Origin: Croceivirga sp009797885 | GTDB taxonomy: Bacteria > Bacteroidota > Bacteroidia > Flavobacteriales > Flavobacteriaceae | Direction: 5' to 3' | NCBI GenBank assembly: GCA_045866215.1 | Contig: AP035880.1 | Span: 682,001-746,000, forward strand | DNA: 64,000 bases | Shown: positions 6,434-14,759 of the stretch, piece by piece | Numbering within the stretch: the stretch's first letter is position 1 | Layout of the letters: each line of letters opens with the position of its first letter | Made by a program: the position numbers and the translations under genes | Notes under the pieces: generated by a model | Database searches by the model: none | Seen by the model: only the letters and a program-made list of their open reading frames with translations | Told to the model about the DNA's origin: nothing

Positions 6434-8047
6434 CTACTCTTGCTTATTCGCCTTAATGGCGTCCAGATAACGACTTAGTTGTTTTTTGACAATAGGGAAC
6501 AAGAAATACAAGCCTACCATATTGGGAAACACCATGGCAAAAATCATGGCATCCGAAAAGGCCCAAATGGAATCCATACTGGCAGCGGCCCCAATAATGA
6601 CAAAAACGCAGAACAATAATTTATAGGTCAGATCCGTGGTCCTACCCCTACCAAAAAGGTATTTCCACGACTGCAGACCGTAATAAGACCATGAAATCAT
6701 TGTGGATACTGCAAAAAGGACAACCGCAACGGTGAGGAACACATTGGAAAAGGGAATGTACTCACCAAATGCCTTGGAAGTAATACCTGCGCCTTCATAC
6801 GGCATTCCGTCTATCATCACCACTCCGGAACCATCACCTCCATATTCAAAAAAGCCTCCAAAATTGAAAATCACGATTACCAAAGCAGTCATGGTACAGA
6901 TGACCACGGTATCAATAAAAGGTTCCAACAGCGCAACCAGTCCCTCTGAGGCCGAGTATTTGGTCTTTACGGCCGAGTGGGCAATGGAAGCCGAACCCGC
7001 ACCTGCCTCATTTGAAAAGGCCGCCCTTCTAAATCCTACCAAGAGTACCCCAATAACTCCACCAACTCCCATAGCTGTTGGATTAAAGGCCTCTTTTACA
7101 ATTAAACCTACGGCATCATCAATCAAGGAAAAATTACTGAAAATGATATACAGGCAGCATACCACATAGAGAACTGCCATAAAAGGGACTACTTTTTCTG
7201 TCACCGAAGCAATTCTTTTAATACCACCAATAATAATGATTGCCACCAAAACGGCAAGTACTATCCCTATTACGGTACCGGCCATTGTACTTTCCCATCC
7301 AAAGAGTTCCTTGACCACAATGGTAGCCTGATTGGATTGTGCTGCATTTCCGCCACCAAAAGATCCACCAATACAGAAAACGGCAAATAGCGCAGCGGCA
7401 ATTTTTCCCAAGATCTTGAAGCCTTTATCCTTAAGTCCCCTGCTAATGTAATACATGGGTCCTCCATAGACCGTTCCGTTTTCATCCACGTCCCGAAATT
7501 GGACCCCTAACGTACATTCCACAAACTTTGTGGACATTCCCAATAGCCCACAGATGATCATCCAAAATGTAGCACCGGGTCCTCCAAGGGCAATGGCCAG
7601 GGCCACCCCGGCAATATTCCCATTGCCAACGGTACCGGATACAGCGGTCGCCAAGGCCTGAAAATGGCTTACTTCGCCTTCCTGGCTCTCGTCTCGGATC
7701 GTATCGGGCAAATCCCCGTCAACAATATTGATTTCCGCTTTTTCCACCCCATGCCCTTCGGGAAATTCCAATTCATCATATTTGCCCCTAACCACACTTA
7801 TGGCCGTCCAAAAATGCCGGATATTGGGAAACTTAAAATAGAGGGTGAAAAAAAGGGCACTTCCTACCAAAAGAATCAATACGAAGGGAGTTCCCATTAT
7901 TTCAAAGAAGATGACATTATTGAAAAAGTCCGAAACTGGTTGAAAGGCCCTATCAATCCTTTTGTCCAAACCAACTTCCTCGGCTTCCTGGGCCATGGAA
8001 AAAATTGGTACTAAAAAAGAGAGAAGGGTAAAAAGTCTGTACTTCAT
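6434..8047 (-). CDS. Alanine/glycine:cation (Na+) symporter, AGCS family
   Basis: AGCS transporters import alanine or glycine with sodium through the inner membrane. The 537 residues hold about eleven hydrophobic helices and the family signatures NGNIAGVALAIALGGPGATFWM and GGPMYYISRGLKDKG. The N-terminus (MKYRLFTLLSFLVPIFSMAQ) looks like a signal peptide followed by an extra helix region, seen in some Bacteroidota members. It probably shares a transcript with the ComEA-like gene 16 bases downstream. Substrate choice within the family is not determined. Confidence 0.92.
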   Translation of the reverse strand: MKYRLFTLLSFLVPIFSMAQEAEEVGLDKRIDRAFQPVSDFFNNVIFFEIMGTPFVLILLVGSALFFTLYFKFPNIRHFWTAISVVRGKYDELEFPEGHGVEKAEINIVDGDLPDTIRDESQEGEVSHFQALATAVSGTVGNGNIAGVALAIALGGPGATFWMIICGLLGMSTKFVECTLGVQFRDVDENGTVYGGPMYYISRGLKDKGFKILGKIAAALFAVFCIGGSFGGGNAAQSNQATIVVKELFGWESTMAGTVIGIVLAVLVAIIIIGGIKRIASVTEKVVPFMAVLYVVCCLYIIFSNFSLIDDAVGLIVKEAFNPTAMGVGGVIGVLLVGFRRAAFSNEAGAGSASIAHSAVKTKYSASEGLVALLEPFIDTVVICTMTALVIVIFNFGGFFEYGGDGSGVVMIDGMPYEGAGITSKAFGEYIPFSNVFLTVAVVLFAVSTMISWSYYGLQSWKYLFGRGRTTDLTYKLLFCVFVIIGAAASMDSIWAFSDAMIFAMVFPNMVGLYFLFPIVKKQLSRYLDAIKANKQE

Positions 8048-8111
8048 GCTGGTTATTTTGCTTTGTTGAGTAGATGTAAAGCCGACAATATCCTAAAAAA
8101 AACCAATGCAA

Positions 8112-9140
8112 TCAAATTTCATCGGTTTTTAACTGATGAATGTGGAACATTTGATTCAGTTTTTGTATCTGCTCTGGGCGGCCCAAAACAATCACCTTTC
8201 CTTTGGGCTCCAATTCCAAATCAGGTTCTGGATTGATGATATACTTCCCGTTGGGCTTTATGTAGCCAATAATGGTGCACCCTGTTTTACTCCTCAAATT
8301 CAGGTCACGAATGGATTGGCAATCCACTTGGTCCGTAAAATCGGCAATTTCTACTTCCTCTAAATTGGTGGTACTCTCCCCTTCAATGGAGAGTTGGTCC
8401 ATAAATGTTATTAAATCTGGCATGACCACCAAAGAGGCCATATGGTCCCCACCTATTTTATCGGGCATAATGACTTTGTTTGCGCCAGCAAACTCCAATT
8501 TTTTAACCGAGGTGGCCTGGGAGGCCCGACTGATAATAAAAAGATCCTTGTTCAACTGCCTTGCCGATAGGACCACAAAGAGGTTTAGGGCATCATCAGG
8601 CAATGCGGCCACAAAATACTGGGCCCTTTGGATACCGGCCTGCACCAGTACCTCGTCATCATTTACATCACCTTCAACAAACAACACCTCGTCCTCATTG
8701 GCACTGATTACTTCTTTGTCCTTTTCAATGACGACAAATGGTTTTTTGTACGCCTTCAATTTATGTGCCGCCTGTTGACCATTTCTACCATAACCACAGA
8801 CCACCACATGATTCTTTAAGCCCTTAATTGTATTCTTCACCCTTTTCTTCTTTAAAAGTTGCAATGAATTCCTACTTAGCACATATTCGGAAACCACGGA
8901 GATGGCAAACCCAAATATAAAAACGCTGCTAACAATGAGAAAAATAGTAAAAATCTTAGCATTCTGGTCGAGCGGCCTTACTTCCGAAAAACCTACCGTG
9001 GTAATCGTAATAATGGTCATATATATCGCTTCCACCCAGGTATATGACGCTACCATTTTATAGCCAAATACCCCAATGGTAAACACCAAAATCATTAGGG
9101 ACAATGCCAATACGAGTTTGGAACGGAATAGTTTGATCAT
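8112..9140 (-). CDS. Two-helix K+ channel with cytoplasmic RCK/TrkA-N and TrkA-C domains
   Basis: The 342-residue protein follows the MthK layout: helix 1 (about 8-28), pore loop, helix 2 (about 62-88), a linker, an RCK nucleotide-binding domain with GYGRNG (about 118-123), and a TrkA-C domain at the end. The selectivity filter reads TTVGFSE (47-53) where TVGYGD is standard, so the two positions after the glycine-aromatic pair are changed. It most likely passes K+ and is gated by ligand binding to RCK. It is 3 bases upstream of the pspC-like gene's start side and probably co-transcribed with it. Confidence 0.85.
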   Translation of the reverse strand: MIKLFRSKLVLALSLMILVFTIGVFGYKMVASYTWVEAIYMTIITITTVGFSEVRPLDQNAKIFTIFLIVSSVFIFGFAISVVSEYVLSRNSLQLLKKKRVKNTIKGLKNHVVVCGYGRNGQQAAHKLKAYKKPFVVIEKDKEVISANEDEVLFVEGDVNDDEVLVQAGIQRAQYFVAALPDDALNLFVVLSARQLNKDLFIISRASQATSVKKLEFAGANKVIMPDKIGGDHMASLVVMPDLITFMDQLSIEGESTTNLEEVEIADFTDQVDCQSIRDLNLRSKTGCTIIGYIKPNGKYIINPEPDLELEPKGKVIVLGRPEQIQKLNQMFHIHQLKTDEI

Positions 9141-9143
9141 AGG

Positions 9144-9371
9144 TTACAAGTCAAAAACAGAGGTTCTTTTGGTATATACCAAGTCTTTTATCCTTAACCA
9201 AAAGGCAATGAACAGATAAAGGGCAAATCCAAAGCCCAGTGTGACAAAGGTGAGGTAAATAAATGTGGTACGTACAACCCGGGCCCTAATGCCCAAACGT
9301 TCAGCAATACGTTCACATACTTGGAACCCCCTTTTTTGAAAATAATACAACAGACTATAAAACCACCGCAT
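9144..9371 (-). CDS. PspC-domain small membrane protein
   Basis: From ATG at 9371 the product has 76 residues. It contains the PspC pattern: a helix with ERIAERLGIRARVVRT, then a membrane helix TFIYLTFVTLGFGFALYLFIAFWL and a short basic tail. PspC proteins link to the envelope stress response, but small PspC-only proteins in Bacteroidota have no settled role. A longer frame runs up to 9443 inside the upstream gene; 9371 is chosen because it starts right after that gene's stop and matches the domain. Confidence 0.8.
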   Translation of the reverse strand: MRWFYSLLYYFQKRGFQVCERIAERLGIRARVVRTTFIYLTFVTLGFGFALYLFIAFWLRIKDLVYTKRTSVFDL

Positions 9372-9379
9372 GGCTAAAA

Positions 9380-10663
9380 TTAGTTTTTTCTTGCCAATAA
9401 ACTGGTTCCCACATGACATTGAAGACATTTGTTCGCTGTACAATACCCATTGTACAATTGAATCTTCGCTTGACTTTCAAATGCTGATCTTGTAGGAACC
9501 CCAATATGTTCAAATCGATTGATTATACTGTTTTTTTCAGCGGGAACCGTATTTGCCAACTCCAACAATTCTTCAGTATTGTTCCTTCCCAAATAGTTGT
9601 CATAACAAAATTTTATGGGGATTATGGTATTAATCAGGACCAAATGCACAAAATCCCTGGAAATCCCTTTTTTTCTTTTTTTGGACTCCTTACCAAAGGT
9701 ATAGTGGGTGTCCCAATAGGCACTGGCATGGACGTCAAAAAGCCTGTAAAAATCGTCCAAACTTGTACATTCCATTATCTTGCTGAACAGGCTAGGGTGC
9801 TGGTTATATAACCTTGCTAGCTGAGATAAACGGATGGTAGGGAAATTGGAGGGCCTCAATCCAAAGAAAATGGGTCTCTCTCCTTTGTATTCCTTGATCC
9901 GAAATTTGTTCCGAAGGAAGGTAAACTCGTTTTGAAGGCGGAAAAAATAGTCATCCAAGACTTCTGCTTTGGACAAAAAACCGGCCACTCCGAAAAACAA
10001 ACTTTCCAATTGCAACAAATCCTTGGATGCTTTTTTTATTACCGCATAATCCAGATGTTTTGCCATATCCAAAAAGGCCTCACCATTTTTGTTGAGACCA
10101 AAGTTCTTCATTATCATGGCAAAAAGGACGCCTTCCCAGTCGTTCCTGGTCCCTTTCAATAGTTTTTTGATCTGTTTTGACTTCTGTTCCAAGCGCTCTA
10201 TGTAGAGGCGTTGCTGCCATTGACCCCAAATGATGCTTTTGACACTATTGGCATCCTTTTCGCAATTGATGAATTTGCGCCCTTTATTGCATACCAAGTT
10301 TTTATAGGACGAAAGTAGTTCTTCATCCAAATACTCCTTTAAGGCCAAAGTGGGGATTTTACTACCATCTTTTCGAAACACGCTCAAGTTATCTTCCCAA
10401 ACGACATGAAGTATGACATTGTCATAGTTTTGGTCTTGCTCATGTCCATGGGCGTACCAATCAGAAGATTTGACATGAATTTCCACATTGCCTGCCCATT
10501 CCTGATTTTGAATACGTATTCGAGCATTAAAAAAATCGGGGCCACTGGAAGTATTGTATTGCCCAATATGGATAATTTCTACCGGCTCTTGGGAAGAAGT
10601 CCGTAAATCAAGGCTTTGAAACTTTTGGGTCTTCCAAACATAATGAAGCAAATCTTCACGCAT
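9380..10663 (-). CDS. DUF2851 family protein
   Basis: The 427-residue protein opens MREDLLHYVWKTQKFQSLDL and contains SGPDFFNARIRI and WAGNVEIHVKSSDWYAHGH, typical of the DUF2851 family, widespread in Bacteroidota and of unknown function. The N-terminal half has a nuclease-like strand pattern with acidic and His residues, which is suggestive only. The C-terminus carries a Cys cluster, CTANKCLQCHVG, that could bind a metal. It lies between DinB-like and PspC genes on the same strand. Confidence 0.8.
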   Translation of the reverse strand: MREDLLHYVWKTQKFQSLDLRTSSQEPVEIIHIGQYNTSSGPDFFNARIRIQNQEWAGNVEIHVKSSDWYAHGHEQDQNYDNVILHVVWEDNLSVFRKDGSKIPTLALKEYLDEELLSSYKNLVCNKGRKFINCEKDANSVKSIIWGQWQQRLYIERLEQKSKQIKKLLKGTRNDWEGVLFAMIMKNFGLNKNGEAFLDMAKHLDYAVIKKASKDLLQLESLFFGVAGFLSKAEVLDDYFFRLQNEFTFLRNKFRIKEYKGERPIFFGLRPSNFPTIRLSQLARLYNQHPSLFSKIMECTSLDDFYRLFDVHASAYWDTHYTFGKESKKRKKGISRDFVHLVLINTIIPIKFCYDNYLGRNNTEELLELANTVPAEKNSIINRFEHIGVPTRSAFESQAKIQLYNGYCTANKCLQCHVGTSLLARKN

Positions 10664-10684
10664 GCAACGAAAATAGAAATTTGA

Positions 10685-11203
10685 TCACCATTTTCCTGCA
10701 TAGGACAAATCATCTTTACTGGAAAATTTTAAATAGGCATGATGGATCCGATTTATTTGCCTTATATGGTGGTAATCGTGCGCCAACCAATTTACCAGGA
10801 ACTTTTTGGCACTTCTTGGCCCTACTTCGGGATGGTCAACCGTCTGCTCCCAATTTGGGTTTTCAAGGGATTGTAGCCAATCTATGGACTGATGCCTTTC
10901 CTTCAGGAAACTTTGGAGAACGGTTGCAAAGTTCCGTTGCAAATAACCACGTTCCTTTGGCCATTCTTCCGGACTGATGGGTTTCAAAGGCTCATTTGGA
11001 TCCAATAAGACGCTTTTTACCCGAGCCCTAAAATCTTCTACCTCCTCATCCAATAAATGGCAAACAATTTCCAACAGGCACCAAGAATTGGCATCGGCCC
11101 TAAAAGAATACTGTTCTTTGGTACAGGTTTCCAGCAGGTGCTGAAAGACCAGTTTGTTGGCCTGCAGTTTTCCTATGATGGTCTTGGGAAGCATCTTACT
11201 CAA
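10685..11203 (-). CDS. DinB-superfamily protein
   Basis: DinB/YfiT proteins are four-helix-bundle metalloproteins, several of which are thiol-dependent transferases. The 172 residues include an expected metal triad: H49 in IVCHLL, then H142 and H146 in WLAHDYHHIRQI. The gene overlaps the rhodanese gene upstream by 8 bases, so translation is probably coupled. Its substrate is unknown; the rhodanese partner hints at thiol chemistry, which is only inference. Confidence 0.8.
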   Translation of the reverse strand: MSKMLPKTIIGKLQANKLVFQHLLETCTKEQYSFRADANSWCLLEIVCHLLDEEVEDFRARVKSVLLDPNEPLKPISPEEWPKERGYLQRNFATVLQSFLKERHQSIDWLQSLENPNWEQTVDHPEVGPRSAKKFLVNWLAHDYHHIRQINRIHHAYLKFSSKDDLSYAGKW

Positions 11204-11528
11204 CTACCTCTCCTTCCCAATTGGAAAAGCCCCCTTCCAAATTGTAGGCAGTTTCAAAACCAACACTGTTCATTATGGCGCAGGCTTGACCACTTCGGTT
11301 GCCGGAACGGCAATAGACATAGTAGTTTTTGGATTTATCCAATTCCTCCAATCCATCCAAAAAACCTTGCCCCAAATAAATATCAATATTTGTGGCACCG
11401 GGAATATATCCCTCCTCCACTTCTTCTGGGGTTCTAACATCCAATATAAAGGCATTTTCGTCATTCGCTAATTTTTCGGCCCATTCTTCTTGGCTCAAAT
11501 CCATAAGTGTATTGTTTAAATTGCTCAA
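11196..11528 (-). CDS. Single-domain rhodanese
   Basis: Rhodaneses move sulfane sulfur through an active-site cysteine. The 110 residues carry LDVRTPEEVEEGYIPGA (about 29-45) and the active loop YCRSGNRSG with C73. A later start at Met9 (MDLSQEEW) is also possible. There is no signal peptide, so it is cytoplasmic. It overlaps the DinB-like gene and follows a terminator, so the two make a short operon. Confidence 0.88.
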   Translation of the reverse strand: MSNLNNTLMDLSQEEWAEKLANDENAFILDVRTPEEVEEGYIPGATNIDIYLGQGFLDGLEELDKSKNYYVYCRSGNRSGQACAIMNSVGFETAYNLEGGFSNWEGEVVE

Positions 11529-11535
11529 AAATAAA

Positions 11536-11558
11536 AGTCCAGAGCATTACTCTGGACT
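11536..11558 (-). terminator. Intrinsic terminator after the thioredoxin-fold pair
   Basis: A perfect 9-bp stem AGTCCAGAG/CTCTGGACT with a five-base loop lies 23 bases beyond the redoxin stop. On the minus strand it is followed by TTTTATTTTT. It separates the redoxin unit from the rhodanese gene. Confidence 0.8.
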
Positions 11559-11580
11559 TAAAAACTAAATATTTTTTCAA

Positions 11581-12189
11581 TTATACCTTAATGGAACATC
11601 CAATGGCCCTGGTGGTCTCCACTTTGATCTCTTCTCCTGCCAACATGGCGTCCACGGCCTGTTCAACATATTTTTCCTCTACTTGGGAGGCATCCTGGTA
11701 ATTATCATCTATGGCCCCTATATAGCGGACTACGTTACCCGATTCCTTTTTTTCCAATAAAAAAACGTGGGGGGTACGTGTAGCTCCGTATTGCGGATAC
11801 ACCTTTTGGCCATCGTCCAGGAGATAAGGAAAGGTAAAACCTTTTTGCTTTGCCCTGGTTTTCATTTCTTCAAAACCATCTCCGGGTTTGGCCTTAGGAT
11901 TATTTGGATTTATGGCGATAACCGGCACTCCCAAAGATTTGTATTTAGTGTCCAAAGCAATGATTCGGTCTTCATAGGCCTGTGCATAGGGACAGGTATT
12001 GCAGGTAAATATCACCAGAAAACCCTTGGCGTCTTCATAATTGGAAAGGGAAACCATTTTTCCATCTATATTTTTCAAGGAAAAATCCGTTGCCATATCG
12101 CCTATGCCATACCCCTTAATGGGGTTTGGGGAAAAAGCCGTGATGCAAATCAGTACGACAAGGAATCCCAAATAGTTTAGTGTTCGCAT
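11581..12189 (-). CDS. Exported thioredoxin-fold redoxin (AhpC/TSA-like)
   Basis: The 202-residue protein begins with a hydrophobic segment (about 5-22) that is a signal peptide or anchor, then a thioredoxin fold with the motif FTCNTCPYAQAYEDR (C63 and C66). It also has a cis-proline loop, TRTPHVFLL. The CNTCP site differs from the classic CGPC and is common in a Bacteroidota redoxin subfamily. It is 5 bases downstream of a TlpA-like lipoprotein gene, so both likely act on periplasmic disulfides. Confidence 0.85.
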   Translation of the reverse strand: MRTLNYLGFLVVLICITAFSPNPIKGYGIGDMATDFSLKNIDGKMVSLSNYEDAKGFLVIFTCNTCPYAQAYEDRIIALDTKYKSLGVPVIAINPNNPKAKPGDGFEEMKTRAKQKGFTFPYLLDDGQKVYPQYGATRTPHVFLLEKKESGNVVRYIGAIDDNYQDASQVEEKYVEQAVDAMLAGEEIKVETTRAIGCSIKV

Positions 12190-12194
12190 TTCTC

Positions 12195-12746
12195 TTATTT
12201 TAAAAATTTTTGAAGTTCTGTATTCAATCCGTCGTACGAAAAGCCCTTTTCATAAAAAGCCCTTTCCTTTTCATTATATATTAAGGTGGCCGGTATGCCC
12301 CCACCCCAGTCCTTATTAATTTTTGGAATCCACTCATTCATTTTCGGGTCGTCCAAAATAACCAACTTACCTTTCAATCCTTTTTTCTCTACATAGGGAA
12401 CCAATCTTTTTTCCCACATGGATGGCATATCCAGACTTACCAAGATCAATTCCACGTTATTGTTACGCTGTTCCTCATAGATTTGTTGAAAATATGGCAT
12501 TTCCTCCAAGCAGGGTTTACACCAAGTGGCCCAAAAATTCACAATGTAGGTTTTACCATCATTCTGGTTCAACAGCGGTTCAAGGCCTTCATAATCGTAA
12601 ACTGGAAAGGGAAGTTCTGCCGTATTGCCCACAATCACCTTATCCGTTAATTGTGCTTTCTCTTCGTTTTTCAATTGTTTCTTATCCTCTGCACAACCAA
12701 TCATGAAAAAAAAACAACTACCAAAAACAAGGCTATTTAGCTTCAT
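12195..12746 (-). CDS. TlpA-like thioredoxin lipoprotein
   Basis: The N-terminus MKLNSLVFGSCFFFMIGCAE is a lipoprotein signal with the acylated Cys at 18. The mature part is a TlpA/ResA-type thioredoxin domain with NFWATWCKPCLEEMP (C76, C79), a reductant for periplasmic thiols, often in cytochrome c maturation. Total length is 183 residues. No cytochrome genes are close by. The promoter should lie in the 130 bases shared with the divergent MarR gene. Confidence 0.88.
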   Translation of the reverse strand: MKLNSLVFGSCFFFMIGCAEDKKQLKNEEKAQLTDKVIVGNTAELPFPVYDYEGLEPLLNQNDGKTYIVNFWATWCKPCLEEMPYFQQIYEEQRNNNVELILVSLDMPSMWEKRLVPYVEKKGLKGKLVILDDPKMNEWIPKINKDWGGGIPATLIYNEKERAFYEKGFSYDGLNTELQKFLK

Positions 12747-12824
12747 ACCATAGGATTACGGATTAAAAATAACCATTGCACAATCCATGGTTTGATTTTT
12801 TAACAAAAAATTATCGATGGACCC

Positions 12825-12873
12825 TTGTGGTGTTCATGAATACAATCATACATTTGTATATACAATTATTGTA
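12825..12873 (+). promoter_or_regulatory. Promoter and probable MarR operator
   Basis: TTG (12825-12827), 21 bases, then TACATTTG (12849-12856) matches the Bacteroidota promoter form. Overlapping its -7 box is the perfect palindrome TTGTATATACAA (12854-12865), and right behind it TACAATTATTGTA (12861-12873). Such TACAAT-type palindromes are classic MarR/OhrR sites. Their placement over the start region, 6-25 bases before the marR ATG, suggests autorepression of the marR-nitroreductase-yceI unit. Confidence 0.65.
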
Positions 12874-12878
12874 ATGGC

Positions 12879-13325
12879 ATGAATGTAGAAAGAATCATTA
12901 AGACCAAGAAAAAATTACCGCTTAAAGTTAGGACGATGATTCATTTTGCCTTGGTCGGGAATAAAATCAACGAAACCCTCGCCGCTACACTAAAACCGTA
13001 TGAAATGTCCGAGCAACAATTCAACGTTCTCAGAATTTTGAGGGGGCAAAACGGCAAACCTGCCAATCTTTCTACCATCAATGAACGCATGGTAACCAAA
13101 ATGAGCAATACCACCAGACTTGTGGACAAACTCATTTTAAAGGGATATGTGGATCGGGAGGTATGTGCCCTAAATCGACGAAAGGTGGAAATTACCATTA
13201 CGGATGAGGGCAACAGGATATTATCCCAATTGGATAAAATAATGGAACAAACGGAAAATGAACTCTTAAAAAATTTCAGCGATACTGAACTACATCAATT
13301 GAATCGATTATTGGATAAATTTTAA
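12879..13325 (+). CDS. MarR family transcriptional regulator
   Basis: The 148-residue protein has the winged-helix MarR pattern: dimer helix, then SEQQFNVLRILRGQ, the recognition region NERMVTKMSNTTRLVDKLILKGYV (about 70-93) and the wing NRRKVEITITDEG. The only cysteine, in REVCALNRR, lies in the wing and not at the OhrR sensing position. It is 1 base ahead of the nitroreductase start. With the palindromes upstream it probably represses its own operon and responds to a small molecule or redox signal; the ligand is unknown. Confidence 0.9.
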   Translation: MNVERIIKTKKKLPLKVRTMIHFALVGNKINETLAATLKPYEMSEQQFNVLRILRGQNGKPANLSTINERMVTKMSNTTRLVDKLILKGYVDREVCALNRRKVEITITDEGNRILSQLDKIMEQTENELLKNFSDTELHQLNRLLDKF

Positions 13326-13326
13326 T

Positions 13327-13959
13327 ATGGACGATACCCTATCAATTAGAAAATGGCGTTATGCCACAAAAAAATTTGATGCGAACAAAAAAGTATCAAA
13401 TGAGGATTTGGAAACATTGTTGGAAGCAACAAGGCTAAGCGCCTCTTCTTATGGATTACAACCTTATCACATTTATGTAATCTCCAATCAGGAAACAAAA
13501 GAGAAGCTTAGGCCCATAAGTTGGGGACAATCACAGATTTCCGATGCATCCCACATCATCGTTTTTGCGAATTCAACGGATTTCGATGCGAATTTGGTAG
13601 ATAATTACCTGGAGAATGTATCAAGGACCAGAAATATCCCACAAGCAGGACTAAAAGGATATGGTGACTTCATGAAATCCAAACTATTGGATTTACCATT
13701 GGACAGCAAAGGAAGCTGGACAACAAAACAGGTATATCTGGCATTTGGGAATGCCATGCAGGCCGCTGCCGAATTGAAAATTGATACCTGTCCCATGGAA
13801 GGTTTTGAACCGGAGAAATACAATGAAATTTTGGGACTGGACGAAAAAAATCAGAATGCTGCCGTGGTTTTGGCCATTGGGTACCGTTCTGAAGAAGACG
13901 AGACCCAGCATTATGCAAAAGTCAGAAAATCAAGAGAGGAATTATTCACTTATATATAA
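13327..13959 (+). CDS. FMN-dependent nitroreductase family NAD(P)H oxidoreductase
   Basis: The 210-residue protein opens with RKWRYATKKFDANKKVS, the FMN-binding Arg-rich entry of NfsB-like enzymes, and continues with TRLSASSYGLQPYHIYVI and a C-terminal LAIGYRSEEDE. These enzymes reduce nitro groups, quinones or similar electrophiles in the cytoplasm. It sits directly behind marR, a frequent arrangement in which the regulator controls a detoxifying reductase. The natural substrate cannot be told from sequence. Confidence 0.9.
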   Translation: MDDTLSIRKWRYATKKFDANKKVSNEDLETLLEATRLSASSYGLQPYHIYVISNQETKEKLRPISWGQSQISDASHIIVFANSTDFDANLVDNYLENVSRTRNIPQAGLKGYGDFMKSKLLDLPLDSKGSWTTKQVYLAFGNAMQAAAELKIDTCPMEGFEPEKYNEILGLDEKNQNAAVVLAIGYRSEEDETQHYAKVRKSREELFTYI

Positions 13960-14000
13960 ATCATTAACCCATTTTAAAAACAAAAATTAATTCTAAAATC

Positions 14001-14573
14001 ATGAAAAAGAACATTTTAACCCTAGCGTTGACCTTGGTATTTGGAACTGCATTTGCCAATCCAGTTGATGGTGAGAAAAAAGAGGTAAAGACCGAGTCAA
14101 GTACCGTTACCTGGAAAGCCTACAAAGTTACCGGTTCACACACGGGTACCATTGCCCTTAAATCCGGTGCCCTAATGTTTGATGAGGGCAAACTTACAGG
14201 TGGTGAATTCACCGTTGATATGACCACCATCAACACTACCGACTTAACAGGGGATTACAAGCAAAAACTGGATGGACATTTACATTCGGACGACTTTTTC
14301 TCCACGGCTTCCAACCCAACCTCATCCCTAAAATTTACAAAGGTGGAAGCATCCGGTAAAAATTCATATAAAGTAACAGGTGACCTTACTATAAAAGGAA
14401 TCACCAAACCAGTGACTTTTGATGTTTCGGTGTATGGCAGCAAAGCGACCGCTACCATGAAAATTGACCGGGCACAGTATAACGTAAAGTATGGTTCCGG
14501 AAGTTTTTTCGACAACTTAGGTGACAAGACCATTTATGATGAGTTTGACTTGGTTGTCGATTTGGAGTTCTAG
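14001..14573 (+). CDS. YceI family periplasmic protein
   Basis: YceI proteins are lipocalin-like beta-barrels that bind polyisoprenoids or related lipids. The 190 residues begin with a signal peptide (MKKNILTLALTLVFGTAFA), then the family strands VTWKAYKVTGSHTGTIAL, FTVDMTTINTTDL, the HSDDFF turn and GDLTIKGITKPVTFDV. It is 41 bases behind the nitroreductase gene and followed by a terminator, so it is the last gene of the marR unit. A second YceI protein is encoded near 60 kb. Confidence 0.92.
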   Translation: MKKNILTLALTLVFGTAFANPVDGEKKEVKTESSTVTWKAYKVTGSHTGTIALKSGALMFDEGKLTGGEFTVDMTTINTTDLTGDYKQKLDGHLHSDDFFSTASNPTSSLKFTKVEASGKNSYKVTGDLTIKGITKPVTFDVSVYGSKATATMKIDRAQYNVKYGSGSFFDNLGDKTIYDEFDLVVDLEF

Positions 14574-14617
14574 ACACTATGAAGTTATAGAAAAAGAAAA
14601 TTAGTTTGAGTGTTTGA

Positions 14618-14660
14618 AAATCCTGTTACGGTACCACTGTAGCGGGATTTTTATTTTTTT
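14618..14660 (+). terminator. Intrinsic terminator after yceI
   Basis: A 12-bp stem with G-U pairs (AAATCCTGTTAC with GTAGCGGGATTT, 14618-14629 and 14639-14650) is followed by TTTTATTTTTTT. It ends the marR-nitroreductase-yceI unit directly before the trp promoter. Confidence 0.85.
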
Positions 14661-14661
14661 G

Positions 14662-14692
14662 TTTGGTTTCATCAAATACATTTCTATATTTG
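14662..14692 (+). promoter_or_regulatory. Promoter of the trp operon
   Basis: TTTG at 14662-14665, 19 bases, then TATATTTG at 14685-14692 fits the Bacteroidota housekeeping promoter. The start of transcription would fall about 5-7 bases after the -7 box, near 14697-14699. That is the ATG of the leader peptide, so the leader RNA may begin at or next to its own start codon. Confidence 0.7.
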
Positions 14693-14696
14693 GGAC

Positions 14697-14753
14697 ATGA
14701 AAGGTAAACAACAAATGAACTGGTGGTGGAACAACTTACGTATACTATCGTGA
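14697..14753 (+). CDS. trpL: trp operon leader peptide with three consecutive Trp codons
   Basis: An 18-codon reading frame encodes MKGKQQMNWWWNNLRILS, with TGG TGG TGG at 14721-14729 and a TGA stop. It lies between the trp promoter and an attenuator hairpin, as in classical ribosome-mediated attenuation: stalling at Trp codons when charged tRNA-Trp is scarce lets the structural genes be transcribed. No Shine-Dalgarno site precedes it. The function is inferred from Trp codons, position and hairpin together. Confidence 0.88.
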   Translation: MKGKQQMNWWWNNLRILS

Positions 14754-14759
14754 GCTAGT

